A stretch of DNA of 64,000 nucleotides from Delphinus delphis. Lineage: Eukaryota; Chordata; Mammalia; Artiodactyla; Delphinidae. Location: NCBI RefSeq assembly GCF_949987515.2, contig NC_082698.1, positions 32,206,070 through 32,270,069 on the forward strand. The letters are read 5' to 3'. The notes beneath the pieces are model-generated. The model worked only from the letters and a program-made list of their open reading frames with translations, was not told the DNA's origin and ran no database searches. Each line of letters starts with the position of its first letter. Position 1 is the stretch's first letter. Positions 63,870-64,000 of this stretch are shown one piece after another. The position numbers and the translations under genes were made by a program.

Positions 63870-64000
63870 CTCAACCATAAAAAAAAGAATGTGATCTTGC
63901 TATTTGCGACAATATGGATGGACCTTGAGGGCATTATACTAAGTGAAGTAAGAGAGAAAAACAAATACTATATGATTTCACTTACATGTGGAATCTTAAA
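63870..64000 (+). mobile_element. LINE-1 3' region running off the window
   Basis: CTCAACCATAAAAAAAAGAA, TGGATGGACCTTGAGGGCAT and AAGTGAAGTAAGAGAGAAAA are typical of L1 3' sequence. The element is cut by the right edge of the window. Confidence 0.7.

Overview
The window is mammalian nuclear DNA, most likely from a cetacean (whale or dolphin). It is sparse in genes, its genes have introns with GT-AG borders, and it is full of LINE-1 3' ends and tRNA-derived SINEs of the cetartiodactyl CHR family. Many of these SINEs keep long A-tails and clean target-site duplications (TSDs), so the family was active recently in this lineage. The species call rests on the SINE type and is an inference; a hippopotamus is not excluded.

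The right half (32.5-62.2 kb, minus strand) is HELLS (LSH), the SNF2-family chromatin remodelling ATPase needed for DNA methylation. Nineteen coding exons can be read in frame, from about residue 94 of the known 838-residue protein to the stop codon at 32922, followed by a 3' UTR with an AATAAA at 32479. The exons with the first ~93 residues are not in the window and should lie beyond 64 kb. Helicase motifs are intact, all splice sites are GT-AG, and the gene looks functional.

The left part (1.9-14.1 kb, minus strand) holds exons 1-4 of a CYP2C cytochrome P450 most like CYP2C18. It is a pseudogene: the start codon is GTG, and every exon has at least one frame-breaking change (dinucleotide-run slippage in exon 1, +2 bp and a stop codon in exon 2, -1 bp in exon 3, +1 bp in exon 4). 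Exons 5-9 would lie left of the window. The HELLS-CYP2C order and orientation agree with other mammals, so this looks like decay of a gene in its original place rather than a stray copy.

Inside the large intron 1 of that pseudogene, an old L1 is split by a ~3.1 kb insertion that begins with an internally deleted, frameshifted processed copy of YARS2 (mitochondrial tyrosyl-tRNA synthetase). A second, unidentified retrocopy-like stretch lies around 17.2-18.5 kb. The 18.5 kb between the P450 relic and HELLS is otherwise repeats and unremarkable DNA.

HELLS introns carry a solo endogenous-retrovirus LTR with ATTA duplications (58.3-58.8 kb), old DNA transposons (hAT/MER5-like at 42.0 and 57.1 kb, Tigger-like at 51.1 and 60.8 kb), several L1 tails and about a dozen CHR SINEs. 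No new biological system was found. The most useful results are the P450 gene loss beside an intact HELLS, the YARS2 copy nested in a split L1, and some repeat structures.
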